From Sinomicrobium kalidii (GTDB lineage: Bacteria > Bacteroidota > Bacteroidia > Flavobacteriales > Flavobacteriaceae), in NCBI RefSeq assembly GCF_021183825.1, contig NZ_CP089211.1, forward strand, positions 186,001 through 250,000: a DNA stretch of 64,000 nucleotides, in the 5' to 3' direction. The notes under the pieces were generated by a model. It was not told where the DNA came from and made no database searches. It worked only from the letters and a program-made list of their open reading frames with translations. Position numbers and translations under genes: made by a program. Position 1 is the stretch's first letter; the number at the start of each line of letters is the position of its first letter. This document shows, piece after piece, positions 26,532 through 36,243 of this stretch.

Positions 26532-27335
26532 TTGAAAACAATCAGTAGCATTCAGAACCCGACAGTCAAACAGGTCAATCAGCTCAGGGAAAAATCCAGG
26601 GCCCGAAAAAACTCCGGCTTATTTGTTGTGGAGGGAAAACGGGAACTGTCGCTTGCGTTAAAAGGAAATTATACCATTACATCCGTATTGGTTTACGAAG
26701 CGGTCTGTCCCCCCGAGACGATTAAAATACTTTTTAACAATACGGTCAATCCGCCTGAATTTATAAGCATTTCCAAAGACGTTTATCAAAAGCTGGCTTA
26801 TCGCGAAACTACCGAAGGGGTCCTGGCCATAGCCAAAAGCAAGGAACACACCCTCAATACGATCGTCTTTCAAAAAAGGAATCCCCTTGTCCTGGTGGCC
26901 GAAGCACCGGAAAAGCCGGGTAACATAGGCGCACTTCTCCGTACCGCGGATGCTGCCAATGTGGATGCCGTGATCATAGCCAATCCCAAAACCGACCTGT
27001 ACAACCCGAACATTATCCGTTCCGGTGTGGGCTGTGTTTTTACACGAACCATTGCAACGGGAAATACCAACGAGATCATTGCCTTCCTCAAAAAGAACGG
27101 GATCCGTATTTACTGTGCTGCGCTAACGGCATCGGTAAACTACCATACGGCAGATTTCACCGGCGCAACTGCCATTGTGGTAGGCACGGAAGCCACGGGG
27201 CTCAGCGAGGCATGGCTGCATCATGCCGACCAGAATATCATTATCCCGATGCAGGGTGAGATCGATTCCATGAATGTCTCCGTCAGTGCAGCCATTCTGA
27301 TTTTTGAGGCGAAACGGCAGCGGGAGTTTCTTTAA
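26532..27335 (+). CDS. TrmH/SpoU-family RNA 2'-O-methyltransferase
   Basis: 267 residues from TTG at 26532 (KTISSIQNPTVKQ, the normal family start). An N-terminal substrate-binding domain (about 1-100; FVVEGKRELSLAL, YRETTEGVLAIA) precedes the SPOUT knot domain. Knot motifs are EKPGNIGALLRTADAANVDAVII, IVVGTEATGLSEAWL and IIPMQGEIDSMNVSVSAAILIFE, the AdoMet-binding trefoil. It methylates a ribose 2'-OH in rRNA or tRNA; the exact target cannot be assigned. The gene stands alone between a terminator and a 402-bp spacer. Confidence 0.92.
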   Translation: MKTISSIQNPTVKQVNQLREKSRARKNSGLFVVEGKRELSLALKGNYTITSVLVYEAVCPPETIKILFNNTVNPPEFISISKDVYQKLAYRETTEGVLAIAKSKEHTLNTIVFQKRNPLVLVAEAPEKPGNIGALLRTADAANVDAVIIANPKTDLYNPNIIRSGVGCVFTRTIATGNTNEIIAFLKKNGIRIYCAALTASVNYHTADFTGATAIVVGTEATGLSEAWLHHADQNIIIPMQGEIDSMNVSVSAAILIFEAKRQREFL

Positions 27336-27346
27336 AGGTCCGGATC

Positions 27347-27660
27347 AAAAGGCTGAATGATGAATGCCGAATCACGAACGCCGAAGTACTCTCACTTCAA
27401 AAAACTTCTGCATTCGGCATTCTTCAGCTCTCCCGTTCTCCGGTTCGTTATTTTAGTATCTTGAAAAAGATCGAATTCAGAGCAAATTTTATTTGTAGTG
27501 TGCATTTTACTCAAAAAACTTGCACCGTACCCATAAGGCTGAATAATGAATTCTGAATCACGAACGCCGAAGTAAAAAATCACCGTCAAAACAACACTTC
27601 ATCATTCGGTATTCTACAGTTCTGCGGTTCGTTATTCTGTATTCGTCATTCGTTATTTCA
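27347..27660. repeat. Palindromic repeat cluster in 402-bp spacer
   Basis: Two direct copies of a 40-base motif, AAGGCTGAATNATGAAT...GAATCACGAACGCCGAAGTA (27349-27388 and 27535-27574). Each is followed by inverted material: GAATGCCGAAT (27362-27372) mirrors ATTCGGCATTC (27412-27422), and the second is followed by CATCATTCGGTATTCT and several CGTTATT/ATTCGT repeats to 27660. No gene is seen in the spacer. Confidence 0.75.
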
Positions 27661-27737
27661 AAAGACTGCAAACCGGCCATTGTTTATTCCAAAGACTTTC
27701 ACGAAGTTTGTCAATCATATCAATCAGAGAAAAGCGT

Positions 27738-28973
27738 ATGGCTCCCACACTATTGTTTTATGTCATTATAGGTATCCTGCTCCTCGAATTTATCATCGAC
27801 CAGGTTCTCGACTACCTGAATGCAAAACACTTTGACGATCCCGTTCCCCGTGAACTCGACGATGTTTATGATGATGAAAAATATGCCCAATCCCGGGCCT
27901 ATAAAAAGACAAACTACAGGTTTTCAGTAATTTCCTCCGCTTTTTCACTGCTGCTGACCCTGGCATTTTTCTTTCTGGACGGGTTTGAATATGTAGACCG
28001 TACAGCACGCGGGGTTTCCGACAATCCGATCGTTATCGCCCTGGTTTTCTTTGGCATTATCATGTTTGCCAGTGACATTCTTACGACGCCCTTTTCATAC
28101 TATCATACATTTGTCATTGAAGAAAAATTCGGTTTTAACAAAACTACCCGGAAAACCTTCTTCCTCGATAAGATAAAGGGATGGGGTATGGGTGCCCTGT
28201 TGGGCGGCGGTATCCTTGCCCTTATCATCTGGTTTTACCAGGTGGCCGGAAAGGATTTCTGGCTTTATGCCTGGGGCGCCGTAGCTGTTTTTACCATATT
28301 TATGAATATGTTCTACAGCAAACTCATTGTTCCCCTGTTCAACAAACAGACACCTCTGGAAGAAGGCGAACTGAAATCCGCCATCGAAAAATACGCTGCC
28401 GATGTGGGCTTTACACTCGACAAGATATTTGTTATTGACGGTTCCAAGCGGTCTACCAAGGCCAATGCCTATTTTTCCGGTTTCGGACGGCAAAAACGCA
28501 TTACCCTATACGACACGCTTATCAAGGACCTGGACACCGATGAAATCGTCGCCGTTCTGGCCCACGAGGTGGGTCATTACAAAAGAAAGCACATCCTCTT
28601 TAATGTACTGGCCTCCATATTGCTCACGGGCTTTACACTTTACATATTGTCGCTCTGTATCCATGTGCCGGAGCTCTCTTATGCACTGGGTGTGCCGCAG
28701 CAAAGTTTTCATATCGGTCTGATCGCATTCGGTATTCTCTACAGTCCGGTTTCGGAAATTACCGGGTTTATCATGAACTCCTTTTCCCGGAAATTCGAAT
28801 ACCAGGCCGATAATTATGCCAAAACCTCTTTCAGGGCCGGACCGTTGATCAATTCCCTCAAAAAACTGTCCCGGAACAACCTGAGCAACCTTACCCCCCA
28901 TCCTGCTTATGTAAAAATGCATTACTCCCACCCCACTTTGTTACAACGCATACAAAATTTAAAGGGACAGTAA
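27738..28973 (+). CDS. M48-family membrane metallopeptidase (Ste24/CAAX prenyl protease type)
   Basis: 411 residues from ATG 27738; a TTG ten codons upstream is not needed. Multiple transmembrane helices (about 5-22, 62-80, 98-115, 148-170, 175-195, 287-305, 322-345) surround the zinc site HEVGH at 276-280 (VAVLAHEVGHYKRKH) with the third ligand in SRKFEYQADNYA. The N-terminal extension and YYHTFVIEEKFGFN are typical of Ste24 proteins. In bacteria it is thought to act in membrane-protein quality control. Single gene. Confidence 0.93.
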   Translation: MAPTLLFYVIIGILLLEFIIDQVLDYLNAKHFDDPVPRELDDVYDDEKYAQSRAYKKTNYRFSVISSAFSLLLTLAFFFLDGFEYVDRTARGVSDNPIVIALVFFGIIMFASDILTTPFSYYHTFVIEEKFGFNKTTRKTFFLDKIKGWGMGALLGGGILALIIWFYQVAGKDFWLYAWGAVAVFTIFMNMFYSKLIVPLFNKQTPLEEGELKSAIEKYAADVGFTLDKIFVIDGSKRSTKANAYFSGFGRQKRITLYDTLIKDLDTDEIVAVLAHEVGHYKRKHILFNVLASILLTGFTLYILSLCIHVPELSYALGVPQQSFHIGLIAFGILYSPVSEITGFIMNSFSRKFEYQADNYAKTSFRAGPLINSLKKLSRNNLSNLTPHPAYVKMHYSHPTLLQRIQNLKGQ

Positions 28974-29154
28974 TACAATCCGGTTCGTACACATGGGCCG
29001 GAACCCAATAATCCTGCAACCATTTTTAAGGCATGGAATTTGCTTATTATTTGTAAAAGTTTTATTAACTTTATATATAAGCGTACAACCTCCGGGAAGA
29101 AATCCCGGAAAAGTTCGCAACACCGAAATAACCGAATAAAACGGGAGTCCTGTT

Positions 29155-31368
29155 ATGGCAGTAGTGATTGATACGGAAAAAGAGAACAAAGAGATTGCCA
29201 AGCAATATAAAGAACTGCTTCGCATCAGCTATCAGACGCTTAGTGATGAAGACAAAAAACTCATCAGAAAAGCATTTGACACGGCTGTTGATGCGCATAA
29301 GGAACAGCGGCGCAAAAGCGGGGAAGCCTATATTTTTCACCCGATAGCCGTAGCCAAGATCGTAGCTTCGGAAATAGGGCTCGATGCCACCTCCATAGCT
29401 GCCGCCCTGCTCCACGATGTGGTGGAAGACACCGAATACAAGCTGGAGGACATCGAAAAAATGTTTGGCAAGACGGTGGCGGTCATTGTAGACGGCCTTA
29501 CCAAGATATCGCACCTCAGTAAAGAAAAGGATATCTCCCTGCAGGCCGAGAACTTCCGCAAAATGCTGCTCACGCTCAACGACGACGTAAGAGTGATCAT
29601 CATTAAAATTGCCGACCGCCTGCACAACATGCAGACCATGGAGGCCATGCCCGAACACAAACAGGTAAAAATAGCCTCCGAAACACTTTACATTTATGCG
29701 CCCCTTGCCCATCGTATCGGCCTGTATAACATCAAAACCGAACTTGAAGACCTGGGACTAAAGTACACCGAACCTGAAGTGTATAACGATATCCTCGGTA
29801 AGGTGGAAGAGAGCAAGGAAGATCAGGAAAACTATATCACGGCCTTTTCTGACGTGATACGGGAAAGCCTGGACCAGGAAGGACTCAACTACCAGATCAA
29901 AGGGCGTCCGAAATCCGTGTTCTCCATCCGGAGAAAAATGAAGATCCAGAATGTAAGTTATGACGAGGTCTACGACAAGTTTGCCATACGCATCATCTAC
30001 AAATCCGACACGGCAAACGAAAAATTCCTGGCCTGGAAAATATACTCGATCGTAACCGATCACTTCCGTCCCAACCCCGTCCGGTTGCGCGACTGGATAT
30101 CCTCCCCGAAATCCACCGGCTACGAGGCCCTCCACATCACCGTAATGGGACCGAAGGGACGCTGGGTGGAAGTACAGATACGCAGCGAGCGCATGCACGA
30201 AATTGCCGAAAAGGGATATGCCGCACACTTCAAGTACAAACACGGAGACCAGAAGGAACAAGGCATCGAAATATGGCTCAACCGCCTCCAGGAAGCCCTG
30301 GAAAATCCCAATTCAAATGCAGTCGACTTTGTAGAGGAGTTCAAGCTCAACCTTTATTCCAAGGAGATCTTCGTCTTTACGCCCAAAGGTGAACTGAAAT
30401 CCCTGCCCAAGGGGGCCACTGCACTCGATTTTGCCTTTAATATCCATACGGAAATAGGCATGAGTACCAGAGGGGCCAAGGTTAACGGAAAACTTGTGCC
30501 GCTCAGCTACGAACTAAAGAGTGGCGACCAGGTGGAGATCATTACTTCCCAGCAGTCCAAACCCAATGCCAACTGGCTCGATTACGCCACCACGGCCAGG
30601 GCAAGGTCCAAAATAAAAACCTCGCTCAAGGAAGACAAAAAGCAGATCGGCGAAGAAGGCAAGGAATTGCTGCGACGGAAGCTGAAACACATGAAGATCA
30701 CACTCAACGAAAAAGTGGTCAACGAACTGGTGGTTTATTTCAAACTCAAGACCAGCCTGGACCTCTTTTTCCGCGTAGGCATCGGCACCATCGATAACCA
30801 GATGCTGAAAAACTTTGCGGCATCGAGGACCAATACGTTCATCAACTTCTTCAAGAACCGTATCCGAAAGGCGCCATCTGCCCCGCAGGAAGACCTGAAC
30901 AAGCAGGAAGTTACGGCAAAGTATGACCTGCTGGTCTTCGGAAGGGAAGAAGAAAAACTCAGCTACAAGCTCTCCAACTGCTGCAATCCCATTCCGGGTG
31001 ACGATGTTTTCGGTTTTATTACGGTCAACGAGGGAATAAAAGTGCACAAAAAGGACTGCCCGAATGCCATTGCCATGCAATCCAATTATGCATACAGGAT
31101 CATTTCCGCCAAATGGATAGATTCCACACAACAGGAATTTGTGGTAGTGCTCAGGCTTTCCGGAATAGATAACATGGGGCTGGTGAACAATGTCACCAAG
31201 GTGATCTCCAACAATATGCACGTAAACATGAAAAACATTAATTTCGATACCAACGACGGCGTTTTTTCAGGTAAGATCACCGTTGTGGTAAAAAACAATA
31301 CCATTCTCAGGAAACTCATCGATAACCTGAAAAAGGTAAACGGCATTGACAAGGTATCCAGGGTATAA
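29155..31368 (+). CDS. rel: Bifunctional (p)ppGpp synthetase/hydrolase (RelA/SpoT)
   Basis: 737 residues; cytosolic enzyme making and degrading (p)ppGpp in the stringent response. Domains in order: HD hydrolase (about 40-190; FHPIAVAKI, ALLHDVVEDT with His87-Asp88, KIADRLHNM), synthetase (about 245-370; KGRPKSVFSIRRKM, YDKFAIRIIY, STGYEALHITV, VQIRSERMHEIAEKGYAAH), TGS (about 405-465; IFVFTPKGELKSLPKGATALDFAFNIHTEIG), zinc-finger region (NCCNPIPGDDVFGFI) and a C-terminal ACT domain. Both HD and synthetase motifs are intact, so the protein should be bifunctional, as usual in species with one long Rel. Confidence 0.96.
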   Translation: MAVVIDTEKENKEIAKQYKELLRISYQTLSDEDKKLIRKAFDTAVDAHKEQRRKSGEAYIFHPIAVAKIVASEIGLDATSIAAALLHDVVEDTEYKLEDIEKMFGKTVAVIVDGLTKISHLSKEKDISLQAENFRKMLLTLNDDVRVIIIKIADRLHNMQTMEAMPEHKQVKIASETLYIYAPLAHRIGLYNIKTELEDLGLKYTEPEVYNDILGKVEESKEDQENYITAFSDVIRESLDQEGLNYQIKGRPKSVFSIRRKMKIQNVSYDEVYDKFAIRIIYKSDTANEKFLAWKIYSIVTDHFRPNPVRLRDWISSPKSTGYEALHITVMGPKGRWVEVQIRSERMHEIAEKGYAAHFKYKHGDQKEQGIEIWLNRLQEALENPNSNAVDFVEEFKLNLYSKEIFVFTPKGELKSLPKGATALDFAFNIHTEIGMSTRGAKVNGKLVPLSYELKSGDQVEIITSQQSKPNANWLDYATTARARSKIKTSLKEDKKQIGEEGKELLRRKLKHMKITLNEKVVNELVVYFKLKTSLDLFFRVGIGTIDNQMLKNFAASRTNTFINFFKNRIRKAPSAPQEDLNKQEVTAKYDLLVFGREEEKLSYKLSNCCNPIPGDDVFGFITVNEGIKVHKKDCPNAIAMQSNYAYRIISAKWIDSTQQEFVVVLRLSGIDNMGLVNNVTKVISNNMHVNMKNINFDTNDGVFSGKITVVVKNNTILRKLIDNLKKVNGIDKVSRV

Positions 31369-31643
31369 CCGCATACCGGCCACACCCGCCCCCCTTAACA
31401 TCCGGAATCCGGGCCGGGCAGCACCAAACCAAAATCTTTGCGTATCTTTGTACCGGTAATTTCCCGGAAAATTACCACCCCGGAATTCCGGTAGCGGAAA
31501 TGCAGGTTTTTCAGGATGTTGTTACCGTACAATTTGATATGAAAACGTTAAAAAAATAATGATTGCCTGTTACCCGTTTGAAATTAAAACTTTACATATT
31601 TTCCCGATTGTGAAAATGTATGCAAGAACGAGAAAAAAATATG

Positions 31644-31651
31644 TAAGTTTG
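31644..31651 (+). promoter_or_regulatory. -7 element of the fur-family gene
   Basis: TAAGTTTG matches TAnnTTTG, 17 bases before ATG 31669. No clear -33. Confidence 0.45.
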
Positions 31652-31668
31652 TGTGTTAATTTTTTTTG

Positions 31669-32139
31669 ATGTCCTTCGTTATGACAAATGAGATGACCAA
31701 TAAGAAGAATCAGGAGATAGTGAAAAACGTCTTCACCCGTTTTCTCGAAGACAACGGCCACAGGAAAACCCCGGAGCGTTATGCTATCCTCCAGGAAATA
31801 TATGACAGTGAAGAACATTTCGATATAGAATCACTGTACATTAAAATGAAGAACAAGAACTACCGGGTCAGCAGGGCTACGCTGTACAATACCATAGAAC
31901 TGCTCCTGGAATGCGGTCTTGCCCGGAAACACCAGTTCGGCCAGAACCAGGCCCACTATGAAAAATCGTATTTTGACAGACAGCACGACCATGTGATCCT
32001 TACGGATACCGGCGAGGTTATGGAATTCTGTGACCCCCGTATACAATCCATAAAACAAACCATTGAGGAAGTATTCAATATCAAAATACACAATCATTCC
32101 CTCTACTTTTACGCCACCAAGGAAGAAGAGAAATCATAA
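31669..32139 (+). CDS. Fur-family transcriptional regulator
   Basis: 156 residues from ATG 31669 (in-frame ATGs at 31681 and 31693 are also possible). A winged-helix DNA-binding domain (about 15-90; [50 protein letters not shown]) is followed by a dimerisation domain with RQHDHVI and EFCDPRI. The CxxC pair that forms the structural zinc site in E. coli Fur is replaced by LTDT. The regulated metal (iron, zinc or peroxide sensing) cannot be told. purA follows after 139 bp. Confidence 0.9.
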   Translation: MSFVMTNEMTNKKNQEIVKNVFTRFLEDNGHRKTPERYAILQEIYDSEEHFDIESLYIKMKNKNYRVSRATLYNTIELLLECGLARKHQFGQNQAHYEKSYFDRQHDHVILTDTGEVMEFCDPRIQSIKQTIEEVFNIKIHNHSLYFYATKEEEKS

Positions 32140-32178
32140 GCCTCATATAATCAGCTAACTCAAAAAAACAGACTACCC

Positions 32179-32228
32179 GCCATCAGGATATACGGCTTTT
32201 CAAAACCAATAACACCAGACCTGATGGC
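32179..32228. promoter_or_regulatory. Inverted repeat in the purA leader
   Basis: GCCATCAGG (32179-32187) is mirrored by CCTGATGGC (32220-32228), ending 50 bases before the purA ATG. Could be a regulator site or an mRNA stem; no T-tract. Confidence 0.4.
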
Positions 32229-32278
32229 AGTCAGCATATTGTATTAACGAAAAAGACCAGATAAACACGAACAAGACA

Positions 32279-33550
32279 ATGGCAGTAGACTTACTACTCG
32301 GACTCCAATGGGGAGACGAAGGAAAAGGCAAGATCGTAGATGTTCTCACTAAAAATTACGACATTATAGCCCGTTTTCAGGGCGGCCCCAATGCAGGACA
32401 TACCCTGGAATTTGATGGTATTAAACACGTGCTTCACACCATTCCCTCAGGCATATTCCATCCGAATGCCGTCAATATCGTAGGAAACGGTGTGGTTATA
32501 GACCCCGTGATCTTCAAAAAAGAGCTCGACAATCTTGTAAAGTTCGACATTGACATCCTTCCAAAACTCCTTATTTCGAGGAAAGCACATCTCATTCTCC
32601 CCACCCACCGGCTGCTCGACGCCGCTTCAGAAGCTTCGAAAGGAAAGGCAAAAATAGGCTCCACCCTAAAAGGTATCGGTCCCACATACATGGATAAAAC
32701 CGGGAGGAACGGTATCCGTGTGGGCGATCTGGAAATGGACGACTGGAAGGAAAAATACCGTCACCTCGCCGATAAGCACGAAGCCATGATCAAATTCTAT
32801 GATGTAGACGTACAGTATGACCTTAACGAACTGGAAGTGGATTTTTTCAAAGCTGTGGAAGAACTCAAAAAACTTACTTTCATAGACAGCGAGGAATACA
32901 TTTATCAGGCCCAGGCATCCGGAAAGACCATCCTCGCCGAGGGTGCACAGGGTTCCCTGCTGGATATCGATTTCGGGACCTATCCGTTTGTAACTTCTTC
33001 CAATACCACGGCAGCCGGTGCCTGTACCGGGCTTGGTGTGGCTCCCAACAGGATAGGGGAAGTACTGGGGATTTTCAAGGCCTATACCACCCGTGTGGGC
33101 AGCGGCCCCTTCCCTACCGAACTTTTTGACGAAGACGGCAAGACCATGGCCCGTGTGGGCAACGAATTCGGCGCCACTACCGGGAGGGCAAGACGTTGCG
33201 GATGGCTCGACCTGGTAGCCCTCAAATATGCCGTACAGGTTAACGGGGTGACCCAGTTAATGATGATGAAGGCCGATGTATTAAGCGGGTTCAAAACCCT
33301 TAAAGTCTGTACCGCATACAATTACAAAGGCAAGACCATCCACCACCTGCCTTACAATATCGAGGAGCAAAACGTAAGCCCGGTCTATACCGAGTTGAAA
33401 GGATGGGACAAAGACCTTACCGGGCTCAGTGCCGCAGATGAGCTTCCGGAAGCGCTTAACGACTATATCACCTTCCTCGAAGAAAACCTTGAGGTACCGG
33501 TAAAAATAGTATCCGTTGGTCCCGACAGGACACAGACCATTTACAGGTAA
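32279..33550 (+). CDS. purA: Adenylosuccinate synthetase
   Basis: 423 residues; joins IMP and aspartate using GTP in the first committed step to AMP. The N-terminal GTP-binding loop LLLGLQWGDEGKGKIVD (Asp13, Lys16), NAGHTLEF with His41, GIGPTYMDKTGRNGIRV, AEGAQGSLLDIDFGTYPFVTSSNTTAAGA, FPTEL...GNEFGATTGRARRCGWLDL, MMKADVLSG and SVGPDRTQTI cover the IMP and GTP sites. Standard length and complete. Confidence 0.97.
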   Translation: MAVDLLLGLQWGDEGKGKIVDVLTKNYDIIARFQGGPNAGHTLEFDGIKHVLHTIPSGIFHPNAVNIVGNGVVIDPVIFKKELDNLVKFDIDILPKLLISRKAHLILPTHRLLDAASEASKGKAKIGSTLKGIGPTYMDKTGRNGIRVGDLEMDDWKEKYRHLADKHEAMIKFYDVDVQYDLNELEVDFFKAVEELKKLTFIDSEEYIYQAQASGKTILAEGAQGSLLDIDFGTYPFVTSSNTTAAGACTGLGVAPNRIGEVLGIFKAYTTRVGSGPFPTELFDEDGKTMARVGNEFGATTGRARRCGWLDLVALKYAVQVNGVTQLMMMKADVLSGFKTLKVCTAYNYKGKTIHHLPYNIEEQNVSPVYTELKGWDKDLTGLSAADELPEALNDYITFLEENLEVPVKIVSVGPDRTQTIYR

Positions 33551-33609
33551 GCTGCCGGTTTTCAGTTGCGGGTTGCAGGTTTCGGAACAGGTTCATCTTT
33601 TATTCCCTG

Positions 33610-33640
33610 CCCCCTCAGGGAGGGGGAATTGTTTCTTTAC
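33610..33640 (+). terminator. Possible purA terminator
   Basis: CCCCCTC-AGG-GAGGGGG hairpin (33610-33626) followed by AATTGTTTCTTT. The U-tract is imperfect. Confidence 0.4.
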
Positions 33641-33710
33641 AGGCAAGATCGGGTGAACCTTTATGTTATTAAATTCCTCTTAAATCCGTGACTTCCTGTT
33701 CAAAAAAACC

Positions 33711-33718
33711 TATTTTTG
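33711..33718 (+). promoter_or_regulatory. -7 element of the OstA-like gene
   Basis: TATTTTTG, 17 bases before GTG 33736; it places the transcript start downstream of the GTG at 33688 and so decides the start codon. Confidence 0.5.
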
Positions 33719-33735
33719 AAACAAACTTAATAAGC

Positions 33736-35634
33736 GTGCCGGTTTACCTGAAAAAAATATCCGTTGGTCTCGTCCTTTTCTTTTCACTGGCGTCTTATGC
33801 ACAGGAAAAGAAAAAGATCAACATTATATACAGCGGGGAGTACACCCAGAACGAAGAAAAATACCCCGGGGCCTCCATCTTCAGCAGGGACGAAAGACAG
33901 GTACAGTTTGAACACGAAGGCATTGACCTCTGGTGCGACCTGGCCGTCTTTTACCAGAAGGAAAACCTCCTCAAGGCTTTCGGGAATGTATTCCTGCAGC
34001 AGGGCGATACCATACAGATGAACAGCGGCTACATCGAGTATGACGGCAATACCAAACTGGCCCTGGCAAAAGAAGATGTGGTGCTCCAAAACCCGGATAT
34101 GACACTCACTACGGACACGCTCTATTTTGACCGAAAGAAACAGGAAGCCTATTACAATACGTTCGGGACCATTAAGGACACCGCCAATATCCTGACCAGC
34201 AAACAGGGACGGTATTTTATGACCCCGAAAAAATACCGGTTCCGCAACGACGTAAAAATCACCAATCCGGAATACGAACTCCATTCCCTCCGGCTGGATT
34301 ATTACACCACCACCAAACACGCCTACATGTACGGCCCTTCCACCATCATCGGTAAAGACTACACCATTTACTGCGAAAGGGGATTTTATAAAACCGAACA
34401 GGAAGAAGGCTATTTTGTAAAAAATTCCCGGGTAGATTACAGCAACCGTATTATCAACGGGGACAGCCTGTACTTTCACAAGGCAAAAAACTTCGCCTCG
34501 GCAACCAATAACATAAAAATCACCGATACGATCAACAAGGGGATCGTAAAAGGACATTATGCCGAGGTTTTCAAGGAAAAAGACTCCGTATTCATCACCA
34601 AAAGAGCTGTAGCCGTTAACCTGGTGGAGAACGATTCGATCTATATCCACGGGGACACACTTATGGTAACGGGAAAACCGGAACACCGCATTATCCGGGC
34701 CTTCAGAAAAGCCCGTTTCTACAAAACGGACCTGAGCGGTAAGTGCGATTCCATTCATTCCGACCAGAAAACGGGCATTACGCAGCTCATTACCCGGCCC
34801 ATATTATGGTCGGGCAGAACACAGATGACCGGAGACAGCATAAACCTCCTCTCCGATCCCGAAACCGAAAAACTCGATTCCCTCCGCGTGTGGGACAATG
34901 CATTTGTGGTACAGCAAGATTCGTTGAGTGAGAACGGGTACAACCAGATAAAAGGCAAGGAACTCCTGGGATATTTCGAAGAAAACGAACTGCGTGTGGT
35001 AGATATCATCAAAAATGCGGAATCCATTTACTACACGCGCAATGACAAGAACGAACTGATCGGCATTGACAAACACGTAAGCGGCAATATCCAGTTCACC
35101 ATTGAAAACAACGAGATAGAGGACATCTCCTATTTCATAAACCCGGACGCCGTATTGTACCCCGAAAGCCAGTTGCCCGGAAATGCCCGGAAATTAAGAG
35201 GCTTTGTCTGGTATGGCGATGAGATGATCCACTCCAAAGACGATATTTTCGACGAGGAAGACAACAACATAGAACTGGTAAAAATTCGCGGAATAGACAA
35301 CCCGATAGACATCGAAGCCGAGGAAGAGGAATACCGCAGGGCCATGGGAGATTCCGTTTCGCAAAGCCTGCCCCCCAGGAAACCCGTGCCGCTCCCGGCC
35401 GGAAAAAAAGACAGTATCCCCCCGGAAAAGGAAGATACGATAGCTTTACCGGGTACGGAAAAAGACACGACCGTCGCCGAAGAAAAGAAAGATGCTCAGG
35501 AAGTAGTCCGGGACACGATTACAAAGGCCATGGATTCTATCACTAAAGAAGTGAAAAAAGACTCCCTGATTTCACCAAAACCGACAGATTCTATTTTACA
35601 GCATGAAACACAAAAAAGCACTTCTGATCATTGA
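33736..35634 (+). CDS. OstA-like/LptA-domain envelope protein
   Basis: 632 residues from GTG 33736, which begins directly with a signal peptide (PVYLKKISVGLVLFFSLASYAQ). Repeated beta-jellyroll LptA/OstA-type strands fill residues about 25-480, with recurring GDTIQMNSGYIEYDG, TLTTDTLYFDRKKQEAYY and RIINGDSLYFHKAKNFA patterns, each a D-x-L-x-F/Y unit. The C-terminal 110 residues are low complexity, rich in Pro, Lys, Glu and Asp (DTI...KDTTV). Such proteins are thought to take part in lipopolysaccharide transport across the periplasm in Bacteroidetes. Its 3' end overlaps the next gene by 32 bp. Confidence 0.85.
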   Translation: MPVYLKKISVGLVLFFSLASYAQEKKKINIIYSGEYTQNEEKYPGASIFSRDERQVQFEHEGIDLWCDLAVFYQKENLLKAFGNVFLQQGDTIQMNSGYIEYDGNTKLALAKEDVVLQNPDMTLTTDTLYFDRKKQEAYYNTFGTIKDTANILTSKQGRYFMTPKKYRFRNDVKITNPEYELHSLRLDYYTTTKHAYMYGPSTIIGKDYTIYCERGFYKTEQEEGYFVKNSRVDYSNRIINGDSLYFHKAKNFASATNNIKITDTINKGIVKGHYAEVFKEKDSVFITKRAVAVNLVENDSIYIHGDTLMVTGKPEHRIIRAFRKARFYKTDLSGKCDSIHSDQKTGITQLITRPILWSGRTQMTGDSINLLSDPETEKLDSLRVWDNAFVVQQDSLSENGYNQIKGKELLGYFEENELRVVDIIKNAESIYYTRNDKNELIGIDKHVSGNIQFTIENNEIEDISYFINPDAVLYPESQLPGNARKLRGFVWYGDEMIHSKDDIFDEEDNNIELVKIRGIDNPIDIEAEEEEYRRAMGDSVSQSLPPRKPVPLPAGKKDSIPPEKEDTIALPGTEKDTTVAEEKKDAQEVVRDTITKAMDSITKEVKKDSLISPKPTDSILQHETQKSTSDH

Positions 35635-36169
35635 CATGCAAAAAGGGTCTTTCACTTCCGAAACACCCCGGCTGGATACGGAAGGAGTGATATACAGGAT
35701 CAATTCACTTGCCCGGGTTTTCCGAACATCCGGTTGCCCCGTCATTTTCATACAACATGACGGTACCGGGACCAATGAATTTATCCCGGGGACAGTTGAC
35801 TGGGAATTATTAGATGATCTCACCGTAACATCAACCGACATATTCATTGACAAATATGCAAATGACGCGTTTTACAACACCAAACTGAAATCAAAGCTGG
35901 ATGAAATGCGCGTAAACGAACTGTTTATAACAGGTTGTGCTACGGACTTCTGTGTAGAATCGACCATACAATCGGCCCTGATTAAAGATTATAATATCAC
36001 TGTCGTCGCCGATGGTCATACTACAGGCGAAAGGCCATTCCGGACTGCTGAAAAAGTAGTTGAACACTATAACTGGGTATGGCAGAACCTGGCTCCGACC
36101 GGCGGAAAAATAATGGTGAAAAGCTTTGAACAGCTAAAAACCGAACATACGCATAACATTTCACTTTAA
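35603..36169 (+). CDS. Isochorismatase-family cysteine hydrolase
   Basis: 188 residues. The catalytic triad of the family is present: Asp11 (LLIIDMQKGSF), Lys84 (DIFIDKYANDAF) and Cys117 (ITGCATDFCVEST), with the expected cis-peptide region before Cys. Members hydrolyse amides or vinyl ethers (nicotinamidase, isochorismatase, N-carbamoyl hydrolases); substrate unknown. The ATG at 35603 lies within the end of the OstA-like gene in another frame, a 32-base overlap implying translational coupling, or a later start if this one is wrong; no better in-frame ATG retains Asp11. Confidence 0.9.
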   Translation: MKHKKALLIIDMQKGSFTSETPRLDTEGVIYRINSLARVFRTSGCPVIFIQHDGTGTNEFIPGTVDWELLDDLTVTSTDIFIDKYANDAFYNTKLKSKLDEMRVNELFITGCATDFCVESTIQSALIKDYNITVVADGHTTGERPFRTAEKVVEHYNWVWQNLAPTGGKIMVKSFEQLKTEHTHNISL

Positions 36170-36243
36170 ACCTGCGTTTAGTCTTTAAGTTTTTTAAATA
36201 AAATACGACAAGGGCACTTGGAAAATATCAACATATTGAAAAA

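Noticed and set aside
33784..34758. 324-codon minus-strand frame opposite the OstA-like gene
   Set aside because: Antisense shadow; the plus strand has a signal peptide, repeated strand motifs and a promoter.
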